Assembly (NCBI GenBank): GCA_900088475.1
Contig: FLMG01000131.1
Coordinates: 12,616 to 37,519, forward strand
Direction of reading: 5' to 3'
Source: Hyphochytrium catenoides
Taxonomy: Eukaryota; Sar; Hyphochytriomycetes; Hyphochytriales; Hyphochytriaceae
Length of the DNA stretch: 24,904 nt
The translations under genes and the position numbers were made by a program. Shown one piece after another: positions 1 to 11,095 of this stretch. The notes beneath the pieces were generated by a model. That model was not told where the DNA came from. It did not search any database and saw only the letters and a program-made list of their open reading frames with translations. Each line of letters starts with the position of its first letter. The stretch's first letter is position 1.

Positions 1-126
1 TTTTCTCCTCTCTCTCTCTCTCTCTTCTCTATTTTCTCTTTTCTCTGTCCTCCTCTTCTGATCTTTGCATTTACCTCTCTCCCTTCCCCACCTCTTCATT
101 TCTGATGGGGCTTGACAATCTCGCAG
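1..126 (+). other. 3' end of an intron with CT microsatellite
   Basis: The first 60 bases are almost pure pyrimidine, including a (CT)n run. The tract continues to the AG at 125-126 that opens the first visible exon of the EGF-like gene. I read it as the polypyrimidine tract of an intron that starts left of the window; no coding frame is supported in it. Confidence 0.7.
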
Positions 127-3100
127 ATGTGTGTCCAAACAGCAATTGTGGGGGCCATGGCCGATGTATGACCTTAAGAGACTTTGCTTCTCGCGGCGCT
201 CTCTCCTACGGTCTGCCGTCTCCTGTCTCTTACAGTGTCAACTGGGATGCTGAGAAGATTCAGGGCTGTTTCTGCGACGAGGGATACTCCGGTCCAGGCT
301 GCGAGCTAAGTGAGTCGACCTGCTTCTGTCATCCTGGCACCACACTGCTGCCAGTTGCCGGATTCTATGGCTTCCCTTCTAAGCCTCTCCGAGGCTTCTA
401 ACACCACGTCTGCCGTCAACCAACTTCCCTAGAGGCTTTTGGCGGCTAATACTTCTCTGCTTCTCCTACTGCTCTCACTGGTCTTCAGATTTGTTTGAGG
501 CTATCCTTGCCTCTCTCCTCCCTTAATTACTCTTCCCTCTCACTCTCTCTTTTTCAATCTGTCTCTCTACCCGCATAAAACTTTCTCCTTCTCCGGCCGT
601 GTTTTCAACTCATTTTAACGGAATGGTGTACTTCTATCCTGGACGATAGGGAGCTGCCCTGCAGGTGATGATCCATTGACTGGAACGGTGGAGGATCCCC
701 AAGGCTTGCAAGTGGATGAGATCCAGCAGATCACGTGTACAGCCACGGTAGGTCTATTAGGCGAAGGGAAAGAGAAGAAGAGAGAAAGACGCTGGCTCTG
801 TTGTTCATTGCTTTCTTTGTGCTCTCTCTCTCGTCTCTCACTGGCTTGCTCTTTGTTGTCTCCTTGTTATCCTCCTAATAATAGGGGGGAACCTTCACGT
901 TAAGTTTCAAAGGAGAGACAACTCCGCGGCTTCCTTGGGACTCTTCGGCGGCGATGGTGCAGGAAGCTCTGAGAGGATTGCGGACGATGGGAAAGGTGGC
1001 GGTTGAGTTTGCTTCTTCTTCCCTCTCCGCCTGTTCTCTCACAGGGACGAGGATTGTTATCCTGTTTCTGACCGAACATGGAGAGTAAGAATCACCAAGC
1101 ATCAACCCCCTTCTTTCCTTCACAATTATCTTCAAGCATCACCCCTCCTGCACGGCACCTTGAGCTGCTCTTCTCCTCTCACTACTCTTCTTTTATCTTT
1201 GCTCTCTCTCCCTTTACCTCTCTCCTGTCCTTTGCCTCTGCTTTGCCTGCCTTCTCTAGCCATGGATTCCTGGTTCCTCTACTAGCTGCGCGTGGAGATA
1301 ATAGTCTCTATAGTATTCTTGCCTAACCTGTTCTCTCCTTTCGCCTTCTTCAGGTTGCCTCTTATACTTGGGGACGACTCTGCACTTGTCTCCTCGTCTC
1401 TCTCCGTACCTCCTGGGCTGTCCGTCCATAGGATTCAGAAAGGGACAAAAGAGAGTGTTCCCTGTGCAGGCAGAGGAACATGCGACAGTTCTATTGTATG
1501 GACTATCTGTCTCTTTCCTTCTCATCCTTTTTGTCACTCAGGACTGATCTTCTCCTGCACTCTACGAGCCATATTGCCTTCACTTGTTACCTCTTGCAGC
1601 CAACTAGATGTTGTTGTTGCTGGTTTCCTCTCACCACCTCTCTTTCCCTTCCTTTGACCGGTCAATTGGCTCTGCTGTTAGGGTGATTGCCAGTGCTTCG
1701 AAGGCTATTCAAGCAGTGACGGCGCAGGGAGGCCAGGAGTTAGGGGAGAATGCGGCTTCAGGAAAGAGCAAGAAGTTAGATGTCCGGTAGGAACAAGGCC
1801 ATTGCTTTCCTTCCTACGACGCACGTGGTCACGACTTGATACTTGGCTTGTTCTCTTTGGATCTCCATCTCGTCTCTCTTTCGCTGTCACACCTACGTAG
1901 AACTCTTCCCCTAGCCGTCGTCGCCTAAGTTATGATTTCTGTTTGCCCGCGTTCCTTGTAAACGTATCCCTGCTTACTTCGTGTTCTCCTATGGGTTCTC
2001 AATGACCTGATGTGGCTGTCACGGCACTCTTCCACTACGATGCTGGCAGGGTCCTTCCCAAAGCCTCTGCAGTGGACACGGTGCCTGTAGCGGGCCTCCA
2101 ACCTTCCGCTGCCTCTGCCACCAGGGCTGGACAGGAGGAGACTGTGGACAACGTAGGGCCAAGCAAGACATTATCGGCTGCCTCTCTACTTTTTTCTCTT
2201 TCTTATAGATAGAGATATACAAGCCTAACCATTGAAGTCATGATAACGTAGACTAAACACTCGCTTTCCGCAGGCATCTGTCCTAGTGGGAAGTCTTTCT
2301 TCTCCTTCCCTTCGACTTCGACCTCTGCGCACCCGTTGGCAGAGTGTTCCTCGGCTGGAGTCTGCGATCGCAGCACGGGAGAGTGCACGTGCTATCCCGG
2401 ATATGAAGGAGCAGCTTGCGAGCGATGTAGGAGTTTGGCTCCTTTGCTTCTTCCCTCCTCTTCTGGCTTTAACTTACTCTCTCTATCTATACCTCTTTTT
2501 CCTGTCTTTCTGTCTGCTCCTCTCTCTTTCCCCTCTAGGGATCCTTATCTCCTTTTTCTGTCTTCTACCAGGACAGACAGCAGCTTCCTGCTTCTACCAT
2601 AACTTTGCCGCTTAAAGCACGCCCTCGCTTTTAATTTCCTCTCGCCGATCCTTGGCTGCTAATCGTGGCGGTTCGGCAAACTGTTCTTTTGCTAAACTAC
2701 CTCTAGGTTTCTCTGCACATCTCTCATTTCTCTTTCTCTCTCTCCCCCTGTCTATCTCTCCTCTCCTGCTTATTCTTTCACTGTCCTCTTTCCGTTCTCC
2801 CTCATCTCTCTGCGGTCGAGCAGTGGCTTGTCCCGGCGGCTCCCAAGAAATAGCGTGCAGTGGCCATGGGCGTTGTCTTTCTATGCGCAAACTGGCACCT
2901 CTTGGTCGGACACCCATCACGAAAGATCTGACGGGTCTGGCCTATGGAGAGGGCGATCCTAAGAATCTGAATGTAGGGGTTTCTCTCTCTCTGTCTCACT
3001 CACTCTCTCTGAAATATCCACATCCAGATGTCTTACCTTGTTTCCCTCAATACGTTCTCCAGTCCCAGTCGTTGTTTCATCCTCTCTCTATCTCTTTGAT

Positions 3101-3402
3101 CCTTGGCTCACTTTCTCACTCTCTCTTCCGCACCTCTCAGATATGGGATGCAGACTCCATTCAAGGATGTCTTTGTGACCAGGGTTATGAGGGCCACGAC
3201 TGCGCAAAGAGTATGACGACACATCTATCTCCTTTAACGGTCAATATTCTTCTAATTGTATGGACTCCTGGCATCGTGTCTCTCTCTTCCTTCTGGCTGT
3301 TCTATGCGCTACCATCAGAGTCCTGTCCCACCGGTGACGATATCTTAAAGCCCTTGGCCAGTGATAACAGTGTAAAAGTACCCACCACGCAGGTGAGAAG
3401 TC

Positions 3403-3433
<31 letters not shown>

Positions 3434-4653
3434 TGTGTGTGTGTGTGTGGAGAGAGGGAAGGGGAGAGGAGTTCCTCTTGCGCCAAATGACGGAGACAAC
3501 CTATCTAAGAGTCTCTCCTTTTGTCCTTTTGTTACTGAAAGTTGGCTGTTTCCTCCTCTGCATCGGTGTCTTTGGTTCTCTTTCTCTTATCCTTATTTCT
3601 GGTGTCTTTAAGCTAGTAACAGATCTATTTACTGCTGCGTCGCCTTGTCTAGGAGCTGCTTTGCACAGGGACAGGTGGTTTCTTTTTCCTCACCTTCCGT
3701 GGCAAAGATACAGAACAGATACCGTTTGACGCTCCGAAGGAGGAGGTAAGAAAGACGGCACTTTAAGGAGAGAGGGAGATGGTGAAAGAAAGAGAAAATC
3801 GAGAGATCGTGAGACCTCATGAAGGAGCTCTCATTCTTACACTTCGTTCCGTCCTTGTGGTGCAGTTACAGCGTCTGCTTGAGGAGGTGGAGAGCATTGG
3901 TCGAGTGACCGTCAGTTATTCTCAGGACGGTCTTGGAGCTTGCACATCTCTCTCTCCCTCGTCTCAGAGTATATCAGTCACTTTCGTCGACGACTTTGGT
4001 CCTCTTCCTGCCTTGGTAGCCACAGTCGGTGAGCCCTGAGGAACTTCACACAGCGTTTTCCAATGACTCTGCTCCTCGCTCTCTAACGGTCCCTTCTATT
4101 GTCCACATTGCTTCTGAACTCTTGGGCCACAGATGGCGTTGGCGTTACGGAGGTCGTAGTGAGGGCTGACGGCAGTGGTGCTTCTGTCCTTGGTACCAAG
4201 GAAGACTTGCTGTGCTCGGGCAGGTGAGAAGCAAGAAAGAGAACGACTGCTACCTCGGGAACAATGGACTATCGGCCTGAAATCTCAGTTGCTCTTTCTC
4301 TAATTTAGGGGTGTCTGCATCTACGACATTGGACAATGCAAGTGTGCGGAGGGCTTCACCAGTAGCGACGGTAAGGTCATTGAGGTTGGGTCTGAAAGAA
4401 AGGTGAAGAGGGAGAATGTGGATTACGGAAGTAGAGACACAGAGCATCAGAGAGAGAAAGAGAGCTAGAGAGAGAAAGAGAGAGCCAGAGTGAAAAGTAG
4501 AACAAGACAGACCGTCGACGAAACAAGCGGCCAAGCTTTGCTGATAAGATGGACTCTGCAGGGTGGGGTTCTCCTGGCCCGCGAGGGGATTGTGGCTATG
4601 TGGATCCTCTTTATTGGAACTCCGAGGCCCAGAGACATAATGATAACCTCTGA
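127..4653 (+). CDS. Modular EGF-like (tenascin-like) protein, 3' part; 5' end outside window
   Basis: Exons: 127-309, 650-747, 885-1084, 1354-1495, 1682-1786, 2050-2152, 2274-2426, 2824-2972, 3141-3210, 3319-3392, 3653-3745, 3866-4028, 4133-4223, 4309-4370, 4562-4653 (stop TGA). All junctions are GT-AG and the frame stays open, giving about 591 residues. Two copies of one large module are seen: a CxGHGRC EGF with WDAE/WDAD and DEGY or DQGY; CPAGDDP or CPTGDD; a beta-rich stretch (GGTFTLSF, GGFFFLTF); GTKE followed by CAGRGTC or CSGRGVC; then SSDG and a C-G pair. Between them lie two plainer EGFs (CSGHGAC; CSSAGVCDRSTGEC). Cysteine-rich EGF modules imply an extracellular or lumenal protein, probably adhesive. 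This module order is one I associate with stramenopiles. The last residues are hydrophilic, with no membrane anchor. The first exon begins in mid-codon after a pyrimidine-rich acceptor, so the signal peptide, if any, lies upstream. Exact function unknown. Confidence 0.86.
3407..3449. repeat. Compound microsatellite (GA)n-(TG)n in an intron
   Basis: About 27 bases of alternating GA followed by about 16 bases of alternating TG, inside the intron 3393-3652 of the EGF-like gene. It lies close after the donor site. No function is suggested beyond simple-sequence slippage. Confidence 0.9.
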
Positions 4654-4838
4654 TAATCAGAGAGGAAGAGCAGATCCAATCGCTTAATAGGAAGCACGTA
4701 AGACGAGAGCATTGTTTGACCACAAAGGAGTCCTACGCGACCGTAGAGACAGTCCGTAGATGTGATCAGGAGCAAGAAGCAAGTCTGCGCGTAGAGCAGA
4801 AGTGTTGAAGACTACTGAAAGAGAGCAATCCGCAGTCT
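4654..4838. other. Short spacer between two convergent genes
   Basis: About 185 bases separate the TGA of the EGF-like gene from the TAG of the minus-strand gene as modelled. The two transcripts must carry their 3' UTRs here and may overlap. No clear AATAAA for either strand was seen. Confidence 0.6.
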
Positions 4839-7800
4839 CTAAAGAGCTGCCAGCGCGTTTCTCCTTCGTGTGGATCGCTTCTGCAAAGGGACAGAGACAG
4901 AGCAACAAGTAGGAAATGCTTAAGCCTTCTACAGAGAAACATATAAACACTTCGTTTAGCTTCTAGGACGCGCGTGTGATATCTCTTACCTTAACTGGAC
5001 TTCCGTTCTCTTCTTCCTCCTTAATCGGGCCTTCTAGCTGCTTTGCCGCTCTCTTCTTTCCTCTGGAAGGGAGAGGGGCGTTTTCCTTGTCGGACAAGGT
5101 GTGATGGCAAGAAGGAACAGGAACAGCAACCCTCCTGCCACTCCGGAGGCTAAGAGTGGAAATGGAGGAAGCGTCCGAGTCGCTCTGCTGGCACAAGTCC
5201 GCTGTGTCTTTTGTCTGAGAACGTGTGCGACGAGAGATCTTCTTACATTCGTTGTGGTCCTCGCCTTTCTCTCCGTCTTCTGGGTGCTGCTTATCCTGGC
5301 CCTTTATTTTGGACGCCTTCTTCCGCGTTCTTGGCTTCTCCTGCTGCTCTCTGTTTTCCGGCTTTGGGGCTTTCTTTGCTCTCTTCTCGACTAGAGGTCC
5401 CTCTTCTTCGTGGGTGGATATGAGTTCCTCCTCGGTGTTCTGGATGGAGTTCTTCCGTGTGCGTCTGGTTCGTAGTTTCTTTGGCTTAGCCGTTGTATTT
5501 TCTTCCTCCTCTTGGTTCTTGTCCACGCTATGAGACGATGCTCCACGTCGCCTTCTCCTCTTTTCAGGAGCCTCGTGGCTCTCCTCGTTCCCAACGGAGG
5601 CCTTGTCCTTAAAAGATAACTGTCCTTCCTCGTCTTTTACTGTGGAAGCAAGAGGAAGGGGCAATGAGCCAGGGATAAAAAAAGGCTGAGTATGAAGAGT
5701 AAGGGGACTGTGTACCATTGAGTCAGAGGCAGTTATTAATGTGGAAAGAGAAAGAGTGGGAACAGGGAGTTATGGAAGGCCATCATAGCGAGACTACCTT
5801 TCTTTTGCCTCTTTCTTTGGCGAGACTTGTCTTTTTCACTGTCGCCCGTATCCTCGACCTGCTCTCTTTCCTTATCCTCATCTTTCTTTAACTCTTCTGT
5901 GGTCTCTCTATTACTCTCCGGGTTGCACTCTTCCAACATCGCCTCTCTAAGAGCAAGAGAATCTTGAAGATAGGCATCCAGTACGAAGCCGTAGGCAATA
6001 TCTAAAGAGAACAAGAGGTTTAAGCTTGGGTTGGGGCGGAAACAGTGGGAGCAGGACGACCATCACCGGCTGCCTTCTTTATGTCGTTTGTGAACTTCTC
6101 ACCTTGGTCAATGTCAGCAAGGACTGACAGTTTATCTGCAAATTTCCGTACCTCTGCTTCCTCAATAGTATCCTTAAACAGAGAGTCTAATGCCATCTCG
6201 TCCTCCACTAATCCTGCATCTCTTTCCTTGACAGCGGCACTACGATAATGACGGACGGTGGGTGAGATGAAGATGGCAGCTGAGAAGCGTCCGGCTGCTT
6301 AGGGGAGTAAGCTCAGGATGCTCTTACATTTGACCTTCTTCACTTCCATCGGCGGCTCGTTTAGAGTCCAATGCTGACTCCGTTGCAACAAAAGGCAGAC
6401 TGACAACAACTTCATCTTCTCCCGTTGGCTCCTCCGATACGTGCGCTTTTTGTTCAACTTCTGCTTCAGGAACTCTTTTGAACTCCAGTGACTGGCGACG
6501 GAAGGCTTCTGGATCAACCAGATACGCAGATAGTGCTGTATCATAGGCTTCTTCCTCTGGGCGAGATAGAACGAATTTAGAGACAAGCACTGGAGCAGTG
6601 GGGAGTCAAAGGAGAAAGAGGTCACTTATAGACAGAATAGACACAGCGACAGACTCCATAGTGTGTGAGATGGCCCTACCAAGACAGGATAAGGAAGAAG
6701 GAGACTGCCAACCTGTTTGCACTTGACCGTGCAGAGTGAGCTCCTGAGCTTGTTCTTCAATGAGCTTCTGGTCCTTTAAGACCAGCATCTTTCGCGTCTC
6801 CTGAGCGCTCTCTTGGTCTAGGGACATTAGGGGTTGAGGAGTGAGGTCACTGAGAAACCCAAAGACAGTCTCACCTGCTGCAGCCTCATCTTGTCGTAGC
6901 ACCTCAGGTTCCTGCTGGTAGGCTTCCACCACGACCCTATATGACACAGCTGTTGCAGGAAGGCTATTAGGGCTCGTCTCGGACAAGGCAGCCGGGCATC
7001 ATGGAAATTGCTTACGAGGGGATAACAAAGGGGCCAAAGGGAGAGAGCTAGAGGGATCATTGGAAAGAGAACCTCTTACATAAGTCGGCCTCTGTCTCAG
7101 CGCTCAGTCGCCTAGCAGCCTGTAAAACCACCTCTTGATCTGCTCTGCACTTCGTTATACACTCCGCCAACGGCGAGACCATCGCTGCGTAATGGCTCCC
7201 GTGCTCCTCTCGTCTTCTCTTTCTCGTACTGACCGCCTCCTTTATCGCTCTCGTCATGGGGCTTTCCATCGTCCTCAAAGTCTTGACGTTTCCCAAAGAG
7301 GAACTCTGAATGTCTCTTTTGAGTGGAGAGGACAGCTTACGCAGTTGGGAATAGTGAAGGGGACGGCTGTCTACCGCCTGCTCCACCTCCTTCTTCAAAG
7401 GAGAGGAGATTCGAGGAAGCATAGAGAAGTGTGGTTGACGGCCAGCTACGGTATCTCTTATCTCTTCCCTTACGGGAGAAGAAACTCTTGACAAAGAGGA
7501 AAAATGTGGAGGACGGCTGTTGACAGCTTCCTCAAGCTCTCTTTTTATGGGTGAGGAGATCCTCTGGCACTGTGAAAAGTGTTGAGAACGATTGGCGGCA
7601 GTCATTGCGAGTTCCCTCTTCAAAGGAGATTCAAGCTGAGGAAGAGCGGAATGATGTGGCTTGCGGTTGCGAGCTACCTCTTTCAGGTCTCTCTGGAGCG
7701 GAGAAGAGAGATGTGGAAAGGAGACTATACGTGGTGGACGCGCGCTGGCTGCCGCTCCAAGTTCGTTCTTAAGAGGAGAAGGTAGGTGAGGAAGAGCAGA

Positions 7801-10800
7801 AAAGTGTGGAGGCCTGGTATGGGCGGCTGTGTGGAGCTCTTTTCTCAAGGGGCTAGGCAACCCAGGGACGGAGGAGATGTGTTGAGATCGTGAAGCGGTC
7901 GCGTCTCTGACTCTCCTAAGAAGTTCCTCCTTATACTCCGCGCACCATCGCATGGCGGAGGCCTGAGGGCGCTGGAACCTCTCTGCAGCAGCTCTGACAA
8001 GTTCTTCCCTTTGCCGCTGAGGAAGACGAGACATCTGCGAAAAGTGCGGCTTGGCATTCATGACATTGGCGGTATCCTTCAGCTCCTTGGTAAGCGGAGA
8101 GGAAAGTGTTGCAAGCTCTCTGAGAGGCGGTGGTCGATTGTCGGCTATGTCAGCTGCTTTGCTCTTCAGCTCCTGCTTTAGAGCTTCAGGTACAGAACCC
8201 ATTCCCGCGTGCAGAGCTCGTCTCTCTGCTCTATCTAGAGCATCTTGCTGCAAATCTTTCCTCAGTGGGCTTGGCAGAGTCGGCACCTCAGTAAGTAGTG
8301 GAGGGCGGCTGCTCTCTCTCTCTTTTCCTCGTAGTACTAGTTCGTGTCTAAGGGGAGAAAGTATGGTAGGAACTTCGCTGGCCAAGGGCACTCGAGATTC
8401 TTCTCTTTCTTTTGTCTTTCCCTTCAATTCCCGTTTTATTGGTGTCGGCAAAGCTGGCAGCTCATCATGTTGAAGCGGTCGCCTGCTCTCTCGTTCTGTT
8501 GCCTTGCTTTTTACCTCGGTCCTCACAGGAGAAGGGATAACTGGAACCTGGCTGTAGTGCAAAGGACGGGTCTCGGCTGAAGCTTTCTGGTACAACTCCG
8601 TTTTGAGGGAGGCGGACATTAAAGGAGGATCAGCCGAAGAGCTAACCCTGCGTGCTTTGGCTTTGTTTTCCAATTCTTTCTTGATAGGGGAAGGAATGGT
8701 CAGCAACTCGTCTCTGAGAGGAGGACGGCTGGCCCCTCTGTCTCGTCCTTCTTTCTGCAGCTCCTCTTGCAACTCTTTTGGAAGAGAGGGAAGCTCCTTG
8801 TAGATGTCAGAGCGGCCAATTTCTGTCTCCCTGACTGCCTGCTTAAGCTCTTTCTTCATGGGAGTTGGCAATCTCGCACTTTCCGCATAGTGCACCGGTC
8901 TTCTCTGGTCCATCGCGGCGGCTGTCGCTACCAGTTCTTGTTTCTGCGGTGAACTCATCACAGGAGGGATGGGGATCCCAAACAGCGAAGAGTCGCTGCT
9001 GACTTCCGATCCAGTTGCTAGGCTGAATGATGATATAGGAAGCGAGGAAAGAATAGCAGTATCTGAATCTTGCTCCATTCTTCTTTCTCTCTTGTTGGCC
9101 TCTTGACAGAGTTCCTCTTTTAGTGCTGAGTCGAGAACTGGGCCCTCAGAATAGTGCTTCGGGTCCCTAGCCGCCGTTTGTTGGAGCTCGAGTCCTGGTC
9201 CTTCCGCCATCGAGCACGGGACGTCGCTGGGTCGATTGACTGTTCCTCCTGTGGAACCATGAATCTCCAGAAGCTCCTGCCGCGATGGAGAAGAGAGAGA
9301 AGGCAGAACCGCCGAGGTCCCTGTCTCTGGGTTCTCCATGGCTCCGACTTCGTTCTCTTCTGGAAGAGGAGGAAGAACCATAGAGGGACTATCTTCTTTG
9401 TGAGCGCATTCGACTAATGTGGTCTCCTTTTCCCCAAGCAGTTCGTCCTGTTGCGCATGGTTCGGTACCAGGGCATTCTCTAGGCACTGCTCTTCCGGTT
9501 TATTAACCGCCTGATTGATTGTTCCCACAATTCTCTCCTCGACGGACTGCTGCGTCTCTTGAATGATTTCCTGGGTTTCAGTTACTTTCTCCTGCTGACG
9601 ACAAACTTCTGGCGATTCCACACTGAGGTCGTCTAGAACAACCTTGGGGGTCTCTGCCTCTACAGACTCCTTTGACACATCAGGCACAAGGAACGGAGAA
9701 CTTGGTCCTGTTGCGCTCAAGGTTGGAATAGAAGGCAAGGAAGGCGAAGGAGAGAACCTCTCGCCAAGAATGCTGCCAGGATCCGAAGATTCATCTACCT
9801 TGTAGCGCTTTGCTGGACTCTCTTCCAGTGAGCACCCAGGTCGAGGGGACGATGATCCAAACGAAGAGGGAGACGAGAGTGCATTCTCCCTGTTCCTTTT
9901 CTCTGGAGTACCCATCGGAACGCCATTCTCCGACGCCGTGCTGTGCCGACCGTTTTGCCCCTCAGATATCTCTGTGGCCGAATAAGACTTCTCATGGAGA
10001 GCTTTCACAGGTGTTGACGCAGAGTTGATTGGGGCAGGGGCCACAGGCTGAGGAGATGGAGGAAGGGCGTTTTCTTTCTCAGACAGGAATTCATACTCCG
10101 ATGGACTTTGGCTCTTTTCCTCAATTTGTGGAGAGGGGATAATCGTCTTGGAATGAGGAGCGCGGTCAGCCAGCGGTCTCCGCTGTAAGAGCGTCCTATT
10201 TCTCACTGCTGCAACCCAGTTGGTCCTCAGAGTGCTAGGAAGATCTGTCCTAGGGAAAGAACTTCTTGCGGGCATCGAGATGGTTCGGTCTTCAGCGTCG
10301 TCCGAGACCATTCCTGGGGTAGACATGGAGCGCTGCGTTGAAGATGTAGGTTCTATGTCCTTTGCGCAGTCATCTGCAGCCCAGGATTCCTGGTGGAGAG
10401 GTTCTGGCAGCAAGAGTGGACGTGAGGGCCAAAGACATAAGATACCCGTGAAAGGAGAAAGGAGAGCAACGTTCAAGGGTCCAAGGGTATGAACTCGAGG
10501 CCAGAAAGCAAGAGTTGAAGGAGAATGTACTAGATAGGCAGAGCGCTACCAAGGGTAAGAGGTGGATCATGATTCGAGAGAGCCAAGATAAGCCAGAAGG
10601 AGCACACTTTGTGTCGTACCATACTCCCAGCGAAAGGAGCGATCTGCAATCTTGATTATGGCGCCATGAGGGACAGCAGTGGGTTTACGAAGTGCCTCAT
10701 CGTTGAGCAGCGTAACATTACTCTGAGTAAGGGACTCCAGGATAACCTGGCCATCGATCACGTTAAGACTGGACGGGCTCTGTCGAGGACGGATACCACA

Positions 10801-11095
10801 AAAGGAGATAAACATAGAGGATAGAGATAGACTGTCTACCTTTCCCCTACGGCAGATCCGGACGCTGGCGTGTAGGCGTGAGACCTGCGGTAACTGGATG
10901 CGGATGTCGCAGGAGTCTTTTCTAGAAGGGGAAAAGAGAGTTAGCCGACGGCCCATTGCAGTGGGCAAGCAAGCAGTGTGATGTAGACCTGCCCAAAGTG
11001 ATATCCTGGCACACTTGGAAACGGCCACCTTCCTTTCCGTCCCGCTTGATGACAATGATGGTTCCAAACGGAGCCACCTTAGACGGTCCTTCCAT
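4839..11095 (-). CDS. Ki-67-like FHA-domain protein with CDK-site repeats
   Basis: Exons, in order of transcription: 11095-10989, 10921-10840, 10779-10620, 10373-7080, 6949-6875, 6817-6713, 6589-6328, 6239-6067, 6001-5798, 5639-4990, 4880-4839; 1717 residues. Residues about 10-116 are an FHA domain with GR (35-36), S50, H53 and N89 in the usual places. CDIRIQLP (40-47) and DRSFR (109-113) match the animal Ki-67 FHA closely, and the start lies about as far before the first strand as in Ki-67. Residues about 477-1192 hold roughly 25 repeats around SPLKREL. KEN boxes lie near residues 216 and 1672. Residues 1488-1717 are very rich in K, R and E. Ki-67 coats mitotic chromosomes in animals; a similar nuclear, mitotic role is inferred here. 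Uncertain points: the 60-base intron 10839-10780 is open in frame and may be coding; the junction near 10620/10373 has alternatives; skipping the last splice gives a stop at 4963. Confidence 0.82.
7147..9294 (-). repeat. Coding array of about 25 repeats of 25-29 residues with CDK sites
   Basis: Within the large exon of the Ki-67-like gene. The core is (S/T)P-x-(K/R)-x-(E/D)-(L/I/V), followed by an alanine-rich stretch and then a proline/histidine segment such as RPPHFS. I counted 25 units: 15 keep the full CDK consensus S/T-P-x-K/R, four keep only S-P, and six have lost it. Units near the 3' end of the gene have a period of 25 residues; units in the middle have a period of 29, with an extra ERE-like insert. 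The copies are diverged at DNA level, so the array is old rather than a recent expansion. Confidence 0.85.

Noticed and set aside
2652-3611. A single 319-codon plus-strand frame
   Set aside because: It runs across two introns of the EGF-like gene. Only the parts at 2824-2972, 3141-3210 and 3319-3392 have EGF/CPTGDD content; the rest is CT-rich intron translated by chance.
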